Source: a virus
Virus record (IMG/VR): IMGVR_UViG_3300044858_000658
Coordinates: 1 to 38,961 of that record
Reading direction: 5' to 3' (one strand)
DNA length: 38,961 nt
How positions within the stretch are numbered: the first letter of the stretch is position 1; every line of letters starts with the position of its first letter. The notes beneath the pieces were generated by a model. That model was not told the DNA's origin, ran no database searches, and worked only from the letters and a program-made list of their open reading frames with translations. A program made the translations under genes and the position numbers. Below are positions 30,132 through 37,454 of this stretch, piece after piece.

Positions 30132-30163
30132 CGTGGGCTACAGCCGCGCAGAGAACTGGTGCA
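30132..30163 (+). repeat. 32-bp direct repeat, copy 2
   Basis: See copy 1 at 30074-30105; two mismatches, both in the centre. The last 11 bases recur at 21626-21636. Confidence 0.75.
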
Positions 30164-30182
30164 TTCCGCAAACTCAGCTAGT

Positions 30183-30198
30183 CCTAACAAATGTTAGG
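30183..30198. promoter_or_regulatory. CCTAAC-N4-GTTAGG palindrome, site 11
   Basis: Perfect 16-bp form (centre AAAT). It lies just beyond the minus-strand terminator at 30222-30245, the same arrangement as site 1. Confidence 0.75.
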
Positions 30199-30221
30199 AA
30201 ACACTGACAAAGCGTGAACGC

Positions 30222-30245
30222 AAAAAAGCCCGCACTAGGCGGGCT
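30222..30245 (-). terminator. Rho-independent terminator after the 30.3 kb gene
   Basis: On the minus strand AGCCCGC and GCGGGCT (7 bp, 5-base loop) are followed by a T-run. It ends the transcript of the two genes at 30265-31037. Confidence 0.85.
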
Positions 30246-30264
30246 GTAGGTAGCAGGGAAAGGG

Positions 30265-30486
30265 TTAGCGGTGCAGATTGTTGTCGGTATCACCGTCCAA
30301 CCACCACGCTACATATTCGGTGATGCCGTGGGTACGGTGGCCATCGAACCCGAACACGGGCGGCTCGGACTCCTCATTCGGTGGTGCAACGAAGAATTCC
30401 AGGGCCCTTTCAAAGCGGTGTTGCAGGGCTCGCTCGAACCTTTCGGCGGTGATGATACCGGGGAGGGTCAATTGCTTTGGGGTCAT
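30265..30486 (-). CDS. Hypothetical small protein
   Basis: The product has 73 residues. The ATG at 30486 has TTAGGAG 7 bases upstream, and the TTAGG part is the arm of a palindrome. The sequence is MTPKQLTLPGIITAERFERAL, then an acidic stretch (PPNEESEPPVFGFDG) and YVAWWLDGDTDNNL. No family recognised. It is the last gene before the terminator at 30222-30245. Confidence 0.65.
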   Translation of the reverse strand: MTPKQLTLPGIITAERFERALQHRFERALEFFVAPPNEESEPPVFGFDGHRTHGITEYVAWWLDGDTDNNLHR

Positions 30487-30495
30487 TTCAGTGCT

Positions 30496-30511
30496 CCTAA
30501 CATTTGTTAGG
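30496..30511. promoter_or_regulatory. CCTAAC-N4-GTTAGG palindrome, site 12, over a ribosome-binding site
   Basis: Perfect 16-bp form (centre ATTT on the plus strand). On the minus strand its right arm runs into TTAGGAG, the Shine-Dalgarno of the gene starting at 30486. Confidence 0.75.
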
Positions 30512-30536
30512 AAGGGGGTTTCCCCCCTTCCCGTGG

Positions 30537-31037
30537 TCAGCCCAACTTCTCCACATCACCGCCCATGCGGCCGAACACATCCATCAGCACGGCCTTCTCA
30601 TCCGACCAGTCGGTTTCCTTGCCGTCCTCCTCCATCTTAAAGATCCGGTTAATCAGGGTTTTCAGGTCGGCGAGGTTCAGCGCCGCAGGGTCAGAGTCAC
30701 CAGACACTCGGTTTTGAGTTTTAATCCGACCCGCCGCATCTTTGACCCGCGACCAGTAAACATCGATGGTTCCCTGCTCGAAGCCTTTAGCCTTGAACGC
30801 TTCGACAAACTTGGTGCGCTCAGCTTTGATAGGGGCGGCGAGCTTGCCCTTAAGATCAAACCACTTGGTTGTCACCTTGCCATCAGCGCCGAGCAGGTCA
30901 AACGATTGATTCAGCGCCGTGGCGTAGGTCGACAACACTTCACCAGTCTTGCCTGCAATTTCCACTACAGCGGCGCGAGCCGAATCCAGGGAAACAACGG
31001 TGGCCGTGTTGGCCGGGGTCACAAGGGTAGCACTCAT
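30537..31037 (-). CDS. Hypothetical early protein, 166 residues
   Basis: The ATG at 31037 has GGAGA 8 bases upstream. The protein is helical, with an Ala/Val-rich start (SATLVTPANTATVVSLDSARAAVVEIAG), a Lys-rich middle (KGKLAAPIKAERTKFVEAFKAKG) and an acidic C-terminus. TIDVYWSRVKDAAGRIK could be a DNA-contact segment. No known family. It is the first minus-strand gene after the divergent late operon, so it could be among the earliest expressed. Confidence 0.65.
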   Translation of the reverse strand: MSATLVTPANTATVVSLDSARAAVVEIAGKTGEVLSTYATALNQSFDLLGADGKVTTKWFDLKGKLAAPIKAERTKFVEAFKAKGFEQGTIDVYWSRVKDAAGRIKTQNRVSGDSDPAALNLADLKTLINRIFKMEEDGKETDWSDEKAVLMDVFGRMGGDVEKLG

Positions 31038-31108
31038 GCTAGGTTCTCCAAACTACCTGGAATCTGCCAGGGATCAGATCGATCAGGACAGCCCCAATCG
31101 ATAAATCC

Positions 31109-31137
31109 ATATTCTCATATTTTGTGGTGCAAATCAA
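31109..31137 (-). promoter_or_regulatory. Weak candidate promoter for the 31.0 kb gene
   Basis: On the minus strand TTGATT (31132-31137), 17 bases, GAATAT (31109-31114). It is far from consensus compared with the other promoters, but is the best placed candidate for this transcript. Confidence 0.3.
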
Positions 31138-31173
31138 ATCTACAGTGAACATTAATTCGTGGTACAGCCTGAC

Positions 31174-31187
31174 CTAACAAATGTTAG
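31174..31187. promoter_or_regulatory. CTAAC-N4-GTTAG palindrome, site 13
   Basis: Centre AAAT; left arm complete (CCTAAC). It lies upstream of the weak candidate promoter for the gene starting at 31037. This is the rightmost member of the family. Confidence 0.7.
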
Positions 31188-31431
31188 AAAAGCTGGAAAA
31201 CCGAGACCCCACCACACCCCCACCCCCCAAGGCCAGGAGAAGGAGTCCCAGACAACGCATAAACTGTGATCTGCACAACCAATGTTGTGTTTTAATTTTT
31301 TATATTTTTCTGTACCACAAGACCCCACCCCCCTCTTTTTAGGGAACACCCCCCGTCAGGAGTCCCAACCTCCTTTACAACCCCACCTATATCTATTACA
31401 GTCGGCCCAATTTCGTTGGTGCTCATTCCCG

Positions 31432-32055
31432 ATGATTGAACTAAACCCGACGGGGGGCCATCCGGTGCCCTTTGATCTGTCTGATGAGGTGCCTGAAACT
31501 CATCGAGACAGCATCGCCATCGCAGCCAACACTGCAAACCTCATTGAAGAGCTTGGCGGAAGTATTGATTACTCCGACCAAGACCTGCACACAGCCGCAA
31601 ACCTCATCAGTGGGGTCGATAAGCCGACCGTTCCTCGCCACGTAACCAACCCGTCAGAGGCCCGTGCAGTCTCCGAGTTGGTAAATCGTTTCGATTTCCA
31701 GGCATTTGCGGATGCTCAGCAGGCCCGCAACTACATCACCAACAAGCTGCTCCAGATTTCGGACTGCGGCGACCCCAAGTTGGAGCTAAAAGCCCTGGAA
31801 CTGCTCGGCAAACACAGCGATATTGGCTTGTTTACTGAGCGCAGCGAGATTACCGTCCATCACAAGAACTCCGAAGACCTTGAAAACAGCATCAAGGAGC
31901 GTATCAAGCGCCTGCTCAATGCGGATGTGGTCGATGTGGAGCCTCTGATCAGTGAATTAGAGGACGAACCTGTACAAAAAACCGAAGAAATTGAACAGGT
32001 CGAAGGTGACGTGCATAAAAACTCGACAGATGAGGGGCTAGATGGGGGCTCTTGA
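31432..32055 (+). CDS. terS: Terminase small subunit
   Basis: The product has 207 residues. The ATG at 31432 (MIELNPTGGHPVPFDLSDE) is chosen; an in-frame extension upstream is C-rich intergenic sequence. The middle (EARAVSELVNRFDFQAFADAQQARNYITNKLLQI, DPKLELKALELLGKHSDIGLF) is helical and resembles small terminases; the C-terminus is acidic. The identification rests mainly on its place directly before, and overlapping by 14 bases, the large terminase. It would recognise phage DNA for packaging. No clear Shine-Dalgarno seen. Confidence 0.7.
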   Translation: MIELNPTGGHPVPFDLSDEVPETHRDSIAIAANTANLIEELGGSIDYSDQDLHTAANLISGVDKPTVPRHVTNPSEARAVSELVNRFDFQAFADAQQARNYITNKLLQISDCGDPKLELKALELLGKHSDIGLFTERSEITVHHKNSEDLENSIKERIKRLLNADVVDVEPLISELEDEPVQKTEEIEQVEGDVHKNSTDEGLDGGS

Positions 32056-33559
32056 CGCAGTCTCGCTGAAAGACCTGCCCAAAATTATCGACAAGCTGTC
32101 GGATACAGACCTGCGCGTGCTCGAAGCGCAGTTGGTGCGCCTGGAAAAGCTCAAAAAGCAGGAGCTTTCTCAGGGAAAGTTCATCAAGTTTGTGGAAACG
32201 GTGTGGCCTACCTTCATTTCCGGTCGGCACCACAAGATCATGGCCAACGCATTTGAGCGAGTGGCCCGTGGTGAGCTAAAACGACTCATCATCAACATGC
32301 CGCCCCGGCATACCAAGTCAGAGTTCGCTTCTTATCTACTCCCTGCGTGGTTTCTGGGAAAGTACCCGCACAAGAAAGTGATTCAGACCTCGCACACTGC
32401 TGAATTGGCGGTGGGCTTCGGTCGAAAAGTGCGAAATTTGGTGGATTCCGACATTTACCACAGCATTTTCCCCAACCTGTCTCTCCAAGCCGACTCTAAA
32501 GCAGCCGGACGGTGGAATACATCCAAGGGTGGTGACTACTTCGCTATCGGTGTGGGCGGTGCGGTGACCGGTAAGGGTGCCGACCTGCTCATTATTGACG
32601 ACCCACACTCTGAACAAGAGGCTGCACTTGCAGCCACCTCACCTGAGATATACGATAAGGTATACGAGTGGTATACCTCGGGCCCACGGCAGCGTCTCCA
32701 GCCGGGGGGAGCTATTGTCATCGTGATGACCCGTTGGGCTCAGCGCGACCTCACCGGGCAGGTAATCAAAGCCAGTGCGCAGCGAGGTGGTGAGGAGTGG
32801 GAGGTCATTGAGTTCCCGGCCATCATGCCCTCGGGCAACCCGCTGTGGCCGGAGTTCTGGAGTCTTGAAGAACTCTCCGCACTCCAAGAAGAACTGCCCA
32901 ACGCCAAGTGGCAGGCACAGTACCAGCAGAACCCGGTAGGCAACGAAGCTGCCATCGTCAAGCGCGACTGGTGGCAGTGGTGGGAGAAAGAGGATCCGCC
33001 TCCGTGCGAGTACATCCTCCAGACCTGGGACACGGCGTTCGAGAAGCATCAGCGTGCGGACTTCTCCGCAGGCACTACTTGGGGTGTGTTCAAGAACCCC
33101 GAGGACCACGACCAGCCCAACATCATCCTGCTCAACACATATAAGAAGCGTGTGGAGTGGGTGGACTTGAAGCGTGACGTACTGCGTGAGTACAACGAGT
33201 GGGAACCGGACGGTCTGTTGATCGAAAAGAAGGCTACCGGCGCTCCGTTGATCTACGAACTGCGGGCTATGGGTATACCCGTGCAGGAATACACGCCCTC
33301 AAAAGGCCAGGACAAGATTGCCCGTTTGAACTCCGTCAGCGACATAATCGCCTCAGGTAAGGTGTGGGTACCACGTACGCGCTGGGCTGAGGAGTTGGTT
33401 GATGAAATCGCAGCTTTCCCAGCGGGCGATAACGACGACTTGGTTGACGCCACCACACTGGCCCTAATGCGATTCAGACAAGGGGGGTTCCTTCGTTTGC
33501 CGTCCGATGAGCGCGAGGAGCCTAAGTTTTTCCGCCGCCGCAGTGGCGGGTTCTATTAA
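32042..33559 (+). CDS. terL: Terminase large subunit
   Basis: The product has 505 residues. ATPase: Walker A PPRHTKSE (87-94), Walker B LLIIDD (182-187), coupling segment IVMTRW (227-232). Nuclease: D330 in TWDTAF, E395 in LIEKK, and D466/D469 in DDLVDA, matching the RNase H-like terminase nuclease. It cuts and pumps DNA into the prohead through the portal encoded next. It overlaps the small subunit gene by 14 bases, indicating coupled synthesis. Confidence 0.95.
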   Translation: MGALDAVSLKDLPKIIDKLSDTDLRVLEAQLVRLEKLKKQELSQGKFIKFVETVWPTFISGRHHKIMANAFERVARGELKRLIINMPPRHTKSEFASYLLPAWFLGKYPHKKVIQTSHTAELAVGFGRKVRNLVDSDIYHSIFPNLSLQADSKAAGRWNTSKGGDYFAIGVGGAVTGKGADLLIIDDPHSEQEAALAATSPEIYDKVYEWYTSGPRQRLQPGGAIVIVMTRWAQRDLTGQVIKASAQRGGEEWEVIEFPAIMPSGNPLWPEFWSLEELSALQEELPNAKWQAQYQQNPVGNEAAIVKRDWWQWWEKEDPPPCEYILQTWDTAFEKHQRADFSAGTTWGVFKNPEDHDQPNIILLNTYKKRVEWVDLKRDVLREYNEWEPDGLLIEKKATGAPLIYELRAMGIPVQEYTPSKGQDKIARLNSVSDIIASGKVWVPRTRWAEELVDEIAAFPAGDNDDLVDATTLALMRFRQGGFLRLPSDEREEPKFFRRRSGGFY

Positions 33560-33569
33560 GGGTTAGGTT

Positions 33570-35906
33570 ATGGCCACGAATTCTATGGTCCCCGGTCTGG
33601 CGGAACTGCCAGTTGATCTGATGGAGATGGCTGGCGCAGACATGCCAGCAATTGAAATTGAGGTTGAGAACCCCGAGAGCATGAGTATCTCTATGGGCGG
33701 GGTGGAGATTGAGCTTGAGCCCGGTGGAGAGGGTGAAGGGGCTGAAGACTTTGACGCCAACCTTGCTGACCACATGGACGAGGGCGAGTTGCAGTCACTT
33801 GCCTCCGATCTGATGGGCGACGTGGACGGTGACATTGCCAGTCGCAAAGACTGGGTTGAGATGTTCGTCAAAGGGCTGGAAGTCCTGGGCATGAAGTATG
33901 AGGAGCGCACCGAGCCGTGGAACGGCGCGTGTGGCGTGTACTCCACCATTCTGACTGAAGCGGCTGTGCGCTTTCAGTCCGACACCATCATCGAGACGTT
34001 CCCTGCAATGGGGCCGGTGAAGACCGAGATCATCGGTGCCATCGACCGCCTGAAGGAAGAAGCTGCTGAGCGAGTTCGTGACGACATGAACTACAAGCTC
34101 ACTGAGGAGATGCCTGAGTACCGCCCGGAGCATGAGCGACTGCTGTATTCGCTGGGCTTAGCAGGGGCTGCGTTCAAGAAGGTGTACTACGACCCGAGCT
34201 TGGGGCGGCAGGTGGCGATGTTCATTCCCGCCGAAGACATCATCATGCCCTATGGTGCGTCGAGCATCATCAGTGCCGAGCGCGTGACACACATCATGCG
34301 CAAGACCAAGAACGACGTGCGCAAGTTGCAGGTCGAAGGGTTCTACCGCGACATTGACCTGGGCGACCCGGTCAACATCCACACGGACGTTGAGAAGAAG
34401 AAAGCCGAGGAGCAGGGGTACAACCTGACCGACGACGACCGCTACCAAGTGTGCGAGATCCACGTTGATCGGTATATTGAAAGTGATCCTTTCAAGGACG
34501 AAAATGAGATTGCGTTGCCCTACGTAATCACCATTGAGAGGGGGACCAATCATGTCCTTGCCATCCGACGCAATTGGAACGACGACGACCCCAAACGACT
34601 CAAGCGACAGCACTTCGTTCAGTACACTTATATCCCTGGCTTTGGTGCTTATGGCCTCGGTCTTATTCATCTTATTGGTGGTTACGCTCGTGCTGGTACC
34701 TCCCTTATTCGCCAGTTGGTTGACGCAGGCACGCTCAGTAACCTCCCCGGCGGTCTCAAGTCCCGTGGACTCCGCATCAAAGGTGACGACACCCCCATTG
34801 CCCCCGGCGAGTTCCGCGATGTAGACGTGCCCTCGGGCAGTGTGCGTGACAACATCATGCCGCTGCCGTACAAGGAGCCAAGCCAGACTCTGCTTGCTCT
34901 GCTTAATCAGATTACGGAAGAAGGTCGCAGACTAGGTTCTATTTCTGAGATGAAAGTCTCGGATATGTCTGCGCAAGCACCTGTAGGTACGACGCTGGCT
35001 CTCTTGGAGCGCCAGTTGAAGTTGATGAGTGCGGTGCAGGCTCGCGTGCACTTCGCCATGAAGCAGGAGTTCAAGCTCCTGAAGGCCATCATTCGGGACT
35101 ACACCCCGAGCGAGTATGACTACGACCCGGTGGATGGGTCGCGCAAGGCTAAGCAAGCTGACTACGACATGGTGGAGGTTATCCCCGTGTCGGACCCCAA
35201 CAGCAGCACGATGGCTCAGCGGATCATGCAGTATCAGGCTGCGATCCAGTTGGCTCAAGGCGCACCGCAGATCTACGACCTGCCGCAGTTGCACCGTCAG
35301 ATGCTTGAAGTCTTGGGCATCAAGAACGCCGACAAGCTCGTGCCGATTGAAGATGACATGACTCCGAAGGATCCCGTGTCTGAGAACATGGCGTTCCTCA
35401 AGGGCGAGCCAACCAAGGCGTTCATCTATCAGGATCACGACGCCCACATCGCTGCGCACATGATGTTTATGCAGAACCCGCAGATTGCGCAGATGATGGG
35501 TCAGTCGCCGATGGCTCAGCAAATGGGTGCAGCAGTCATGGCACACATTGCCGAGCACATGGGCTTCCAGTATCGCAAGCAGATCGAGGAGCAGCTTGGT
35601 GTTCCGCTGCCCCCGCCCAACGAGCCGCTGCCCGAGGACGTGGAGGTGCAGTTGTCGCGTCTGGTGGCTCAGGCCGCAGTGCAGCTTACTCAGCAAGCAC
35701 AGGCGATGGCGCAGCAGCAACAAGCTCAACAGGCCGCACAAGACCCGCTGGTTCAGATGCAGCAGGCCGAGTTGCAGATCAAGCAGCAGGAAGCCGCAAC
35801 CAAGGCCAAGAAGGTTGATGCAGACATCATGCTGAAACAAGAAGACTTGAAGCTGCGTGCGGCTGAAGTCATGGCCCGTGCGATGCGTGGAGGTGGTAGC
35901 CGGTGA
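33570..35906 (+). CDS. Portal protein, P22-like
   Basis: The product has 778 residues. The N-terminal 90 residues are acidic. The core (DWVEMFVKGLEVLGMKYEERTEPWNGACGVYSTILTEAA, VRFQSDTIIETFP, LGLAGAAFKKVYYDP, GRQVAMFIPAEDIIMPYGA) has the pattern of large podovirus portals. The C-terminal 150 residues are Gln/Ala-rich helices (QQQQAQQAAQDPLVQMQQAEL), consistent with a barrel. It forms the ring through which DNA enters and leaves. It starts 10 bases after the terminase stop. Confidence 0.85.
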   Translation: MATNSMVPGLAELPVDLMEMAGADMPAIEIEVENPESMSISMGGVEIELEPGGEGEGAEDFDANLADHMDEGELQSLASDLMGDVDGDIASRKDWVEMFVKGLEVLGMKYEERTEPWNGACGVYSTILTEAAVRFQSDTIIETFPAMGPVKTEIIGAIDRLKEEAAERVRDDMNYKLTEEMPEYRPEHERLLYSLGLAGAAFKKVYYDPSLGRQVAMFIPAEDIIMPYGASSIISAERVTHIMRKTKNDVRKLQVEGFYRDIDLGDPVNIHTDVEKKKAEEQGYNLTDDDRYQVCEIHVDRYIESDPFKDENEIALPYVITIERGTNHVLAIRRNWNDDDPKRLKRQHFVQYTYIPGFGAYGLGLIHLIGGYARAGTSLIRQLVDAGTLSNLPGGLKSRGLRIKGDDTPIAPGEFRDVDVPSGSVRDNIMPLPYKEPSQTLLALLNQITEEGRRLGSISEMKVSDMSAQAPVGTTLALLERQLKLMSAVQARVHFAMKQEFKLLKAIIRDYTPSEYDYDPVDGSRKAKQADYDMVEVIPVSDPNSSTMAQRIMQYQAAIQLAQGAPQIYDLPQLHRQMLEVLGIKNADKLVPIEDDMTPKDPVSENMAFLKGEPTKAFIYQDHDAHIAAHMMFMQNPQIAQMMGQSPMAQQMGAAVMAHIAEHMGFQYRKQIEEQLGVPLPPPNEPLPEDVEVQLSRLVAQAAVQLTQQAQAMAQQQQAQQAAQDPLVQMQQAELQIKQQEAATKAKKVDADIMLKQEDLKLRAAEVMARAMRGGGSR

Positions 35907-36850
35907 GCAAAATCTTCGTCAGCCTTGCGTCCTACTGCGACGCGCTTCTGAAAAACACCATTCAGAACGCATACGACAACGCTTGCTTCCCTGACCGTTT
36001 GGTCTTCGGTGTTGTCGAACAGGCCCCTAGCAGTTCAATTACTGAATTGCCTGAGCACATCCAGAAGCAGATCAAGTACGTTCTGTTGGACCCGGTTCAG
36101 TCTAGGGGCGTGTGTTGGGCGCGGTCCATCGTGCAGTCTCTGTACGCTGACGAAGATTGGTTCTTGCAGGTAGACGCGCATACGCTGTTTGATCCGCACT
36201 GGGACGTTCAGCTTATTGCTTCGTGGATGGACTGTCTGAAGCAAGCGCGTAAGCCGTTTATGTCGTCGTTCCTTCACTCGTTTGAAGTCGTCAACGGCGA
36301 GTTCAAGAAGAATAAGTACGATACTGACATCATCGCCAACACAGTCATGCGGGACGTTACGTTTGGCAAGACTTTGGCTGACTTGGCGTTCAACGCCGTG
36401 TTCACTGAGAGCCCGGTACCTGTGCGTGGCTTCCACGCCGCAGCGGGCTTTATCTTTGCTCCGGGTTCGTTCGTCTACGAGATTCCGTACGACCCGCACA
36501 TGTACTTCTACGGCGAGGAGCACTCTTTGTCCTTGCGTGCGTTTACGCATGGCTGGGACATTTTCCACCCGCGCAAACTGCCGCTGTATCACTACTATTA
36601 CAACCCCGACATGGAGATCAAGCGTCCACACCATTGGGGCGACTACGACGCTAAGCGTAGTGACAAGTGGTGGGAGTTGGACGAACGCGCAAAGCTGCGC
36701 TTTGAAAAGCTAGTTGCTGGCGCTTCCTTAGGCGTGTATGGGCTTGGGGACTCACGTACTGTTGAGGATTACGCCAAGTTCAGCGGCATCGACTACATCA
36801 ACCGCGCTATAGACCCCAAGGCTTACGTTGGCCCTTGGCATAAGGAGTAA
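35903..36850 (+). CDS. Glycosyltransferase, GlcNAc-transferase-like (PF11397 type)
   Basis: The product has 315 residues. The GTG at 35903 overlaps the portal stop (GTGA). The start KIFVSLASYCDALLKNTIQNAY and the metal-binding motif D91-A-H93 (QVDAHTLF), then GFHAAAGFIFAPGSF and FYGEEHSLSLRAFTHGW (E205/E206), fit the GT-A fold family related to hydroxyproline/Skp1 GlcNAc-transferases. Other phages also carry such genes. It could glycosylate a virion protein or a host surface structure; its place among head genes favours a virion target. Confidence 0.8.
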   Translation: MSKIFVSLASYCDALLKNTIQNAYDNACFPDRLVFGVVEQAPSSSITELPEHIQKQIKYVLLDPVQSRGVCWARSIVQSLYADEDWFLQVDAHTLFDPHWDVQLIASWMDCLKQARKPFMSSFLHSFEVVNGEFKKNKYDTDIIANTVMRDVTFGKTLADLAFNAVFTESPVPVRGFHAAAGFIFAPGSFVYEIPYDPHMYFYGEEHSLSLRAFTHGWDIFHPRKLPLYHYYYNPDMEIKRPHHWGDYDAKRSDKWWELDERAKLRFEKLVAGASLGVYGLGDSRTVEDYAKFSGIDYINRAIDPKAYVGPWHKE

Positions 36851-36852
36851 TC

Positions 36853-37050
36853 ATGGCAGCAACTGTCTTCTCCGTAATCCTCAAAGAGATAGAAGAAAAG
36901 CAGCGATCCCTTGCTGACGCTCTCGCTTCAGGCGGGGCTAAGGATCATGCGGAATACAAGTTCATGTGCGGCGAAATCCGGGGTCTTTCGTTCGCGCATT
37001 CTTATGTAACTGACCTCGTGCGACGAATGGAGCAAGACGACGATGAGTGA
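36853..37050 (+). CDS. Small conserved head-module protein
   Basis: The product has 65 residues. The ATG has AAGGAG 5 bases upstream. It is helical (FSVILKEIEEKQRSLADALASG, CGEIRGLSFAHSYVTDLVRRMEQ) with an acidic end. Similar short proteins sit between portal and capsid genes in other phages. Function unknown. It overlaps the next gene by 8 bases. Confidence 0.7.
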   Translation: MAATVFSVILKEIEEKQRSLADALASGGAKDHAEYKFMCGEIRGLSFAHSYVTDLVRRMEQDDDE

Positions 37051-37444
37051 AATCCTTGTAAGCCAGGACGGCGAAACTGCAACTACTCTGCCTGCTACGG
37101 CAGAAGAGAAGGCTCGCCAAGTTCCTGATCCCTCCACCTTCCACCTCCTGTGCGTTCTCCCGGAGATTGACGAACAGTACGAAAGCGGCCTCATGAAAGC
37201 GGGCCAGACGATGCACTTTGAAGAAGTGCTGTCGCCCGTTCTGTTTGTCGTCAAGATGGGCCCGGATGCTTACAAGGACGAGAAACGCTTCCCGAGCGGC
37301 CCCTCGTGTAAGGTGGGTGATTTTGTGTTGGTTCGCCCCAACACTGGCACCCGGATCAAGATTCACGGCAAAGAGTTTCGGATCATCAACGATGACTCCG
37401 TGGAAGCCGTGGTGCAAGACCCCCGTGGTATTACCCGTGCGTAA
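37043..37444 (+). CDS. GroES-like co-chaperonin
   Basis: The product has 133 residues against about 97 for GroES. A variable N-terminal extension of 32 residues precedes the fold. HLLCVLPEIDEQYESGLMKAG lines up with the first strand and mobile loop of GroES. VGDFVLVRPNTGTRIKIHGKEFRIINDDSVEAVV (91-124) matches the VGDxVLF..GTEVKIDG..YLI....ILA pattern. Phage co-chaperonins such as T4 gp31 replace GroES so that host GroEL can fold the capsid protein. The position just before scaffold and capsid genes agrees. No GroEL gene seen. Confidence 0.8.
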   Translation: MSEILVSQDGETATTLPATAEEKARQVPDPSTFHLLCVLPEIDEQYESGLMKAGQTMHFEEVLSPVLFVVKMGPDAYKDEKRFPSGPSCKVGDFVLVRPNTGTRIKIHGKEFRIINDDSVEAVVQDPRGITRA

Positions 37445-37454
37445 GGAGTAAGTT

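Larger units (their letters stand above)
29450..30264. other. AT-rich gene-free control region, possible origin
   Basis: About 815 bases without a convincing gene. It holds a perfect minus-strand promoter, three CCTAAC-family palindromes, a CTTGAC palindrome, GTTAG half-sites (29714-29727), a 13-base A run at about 29750-29762, inverted repeats (AACATT-N5-AATGTT at 29867-29883, GGGTTAACCC at 29964-29973), two copies each of a 13-bp and a 32-bp repeat, and terminators on both strands. It is much more AT-rich than the flanks over 29.5-30.06 kb. A replication origin is a reasonable guess; no DnaA box or initiator site was identified. Confidence 0.6.
31038..31431. other. Divergent intergenic region between early and late genes
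   Basis: About 394 bases between the minus-strand gene at 31037 and the terminase gene at 31432. It contains a weak minus-strand promoter, a CTAAC palindrome, the inverted repeat CACAAC-CAAT-GTTGTG at 31274-31289 followed by a T-rich stretch (possible plus-strand terminator), and C-rich runs. No strong plus-strand promoter for the late genes was found. Confidence 0.5.

Noticed and set aside
31282-31431. Longer N-terminal form of the terminase small subunit
   Set aside because: The extra 50 codons run through T-rich and C-rich intergenic sequence without protein-like character.
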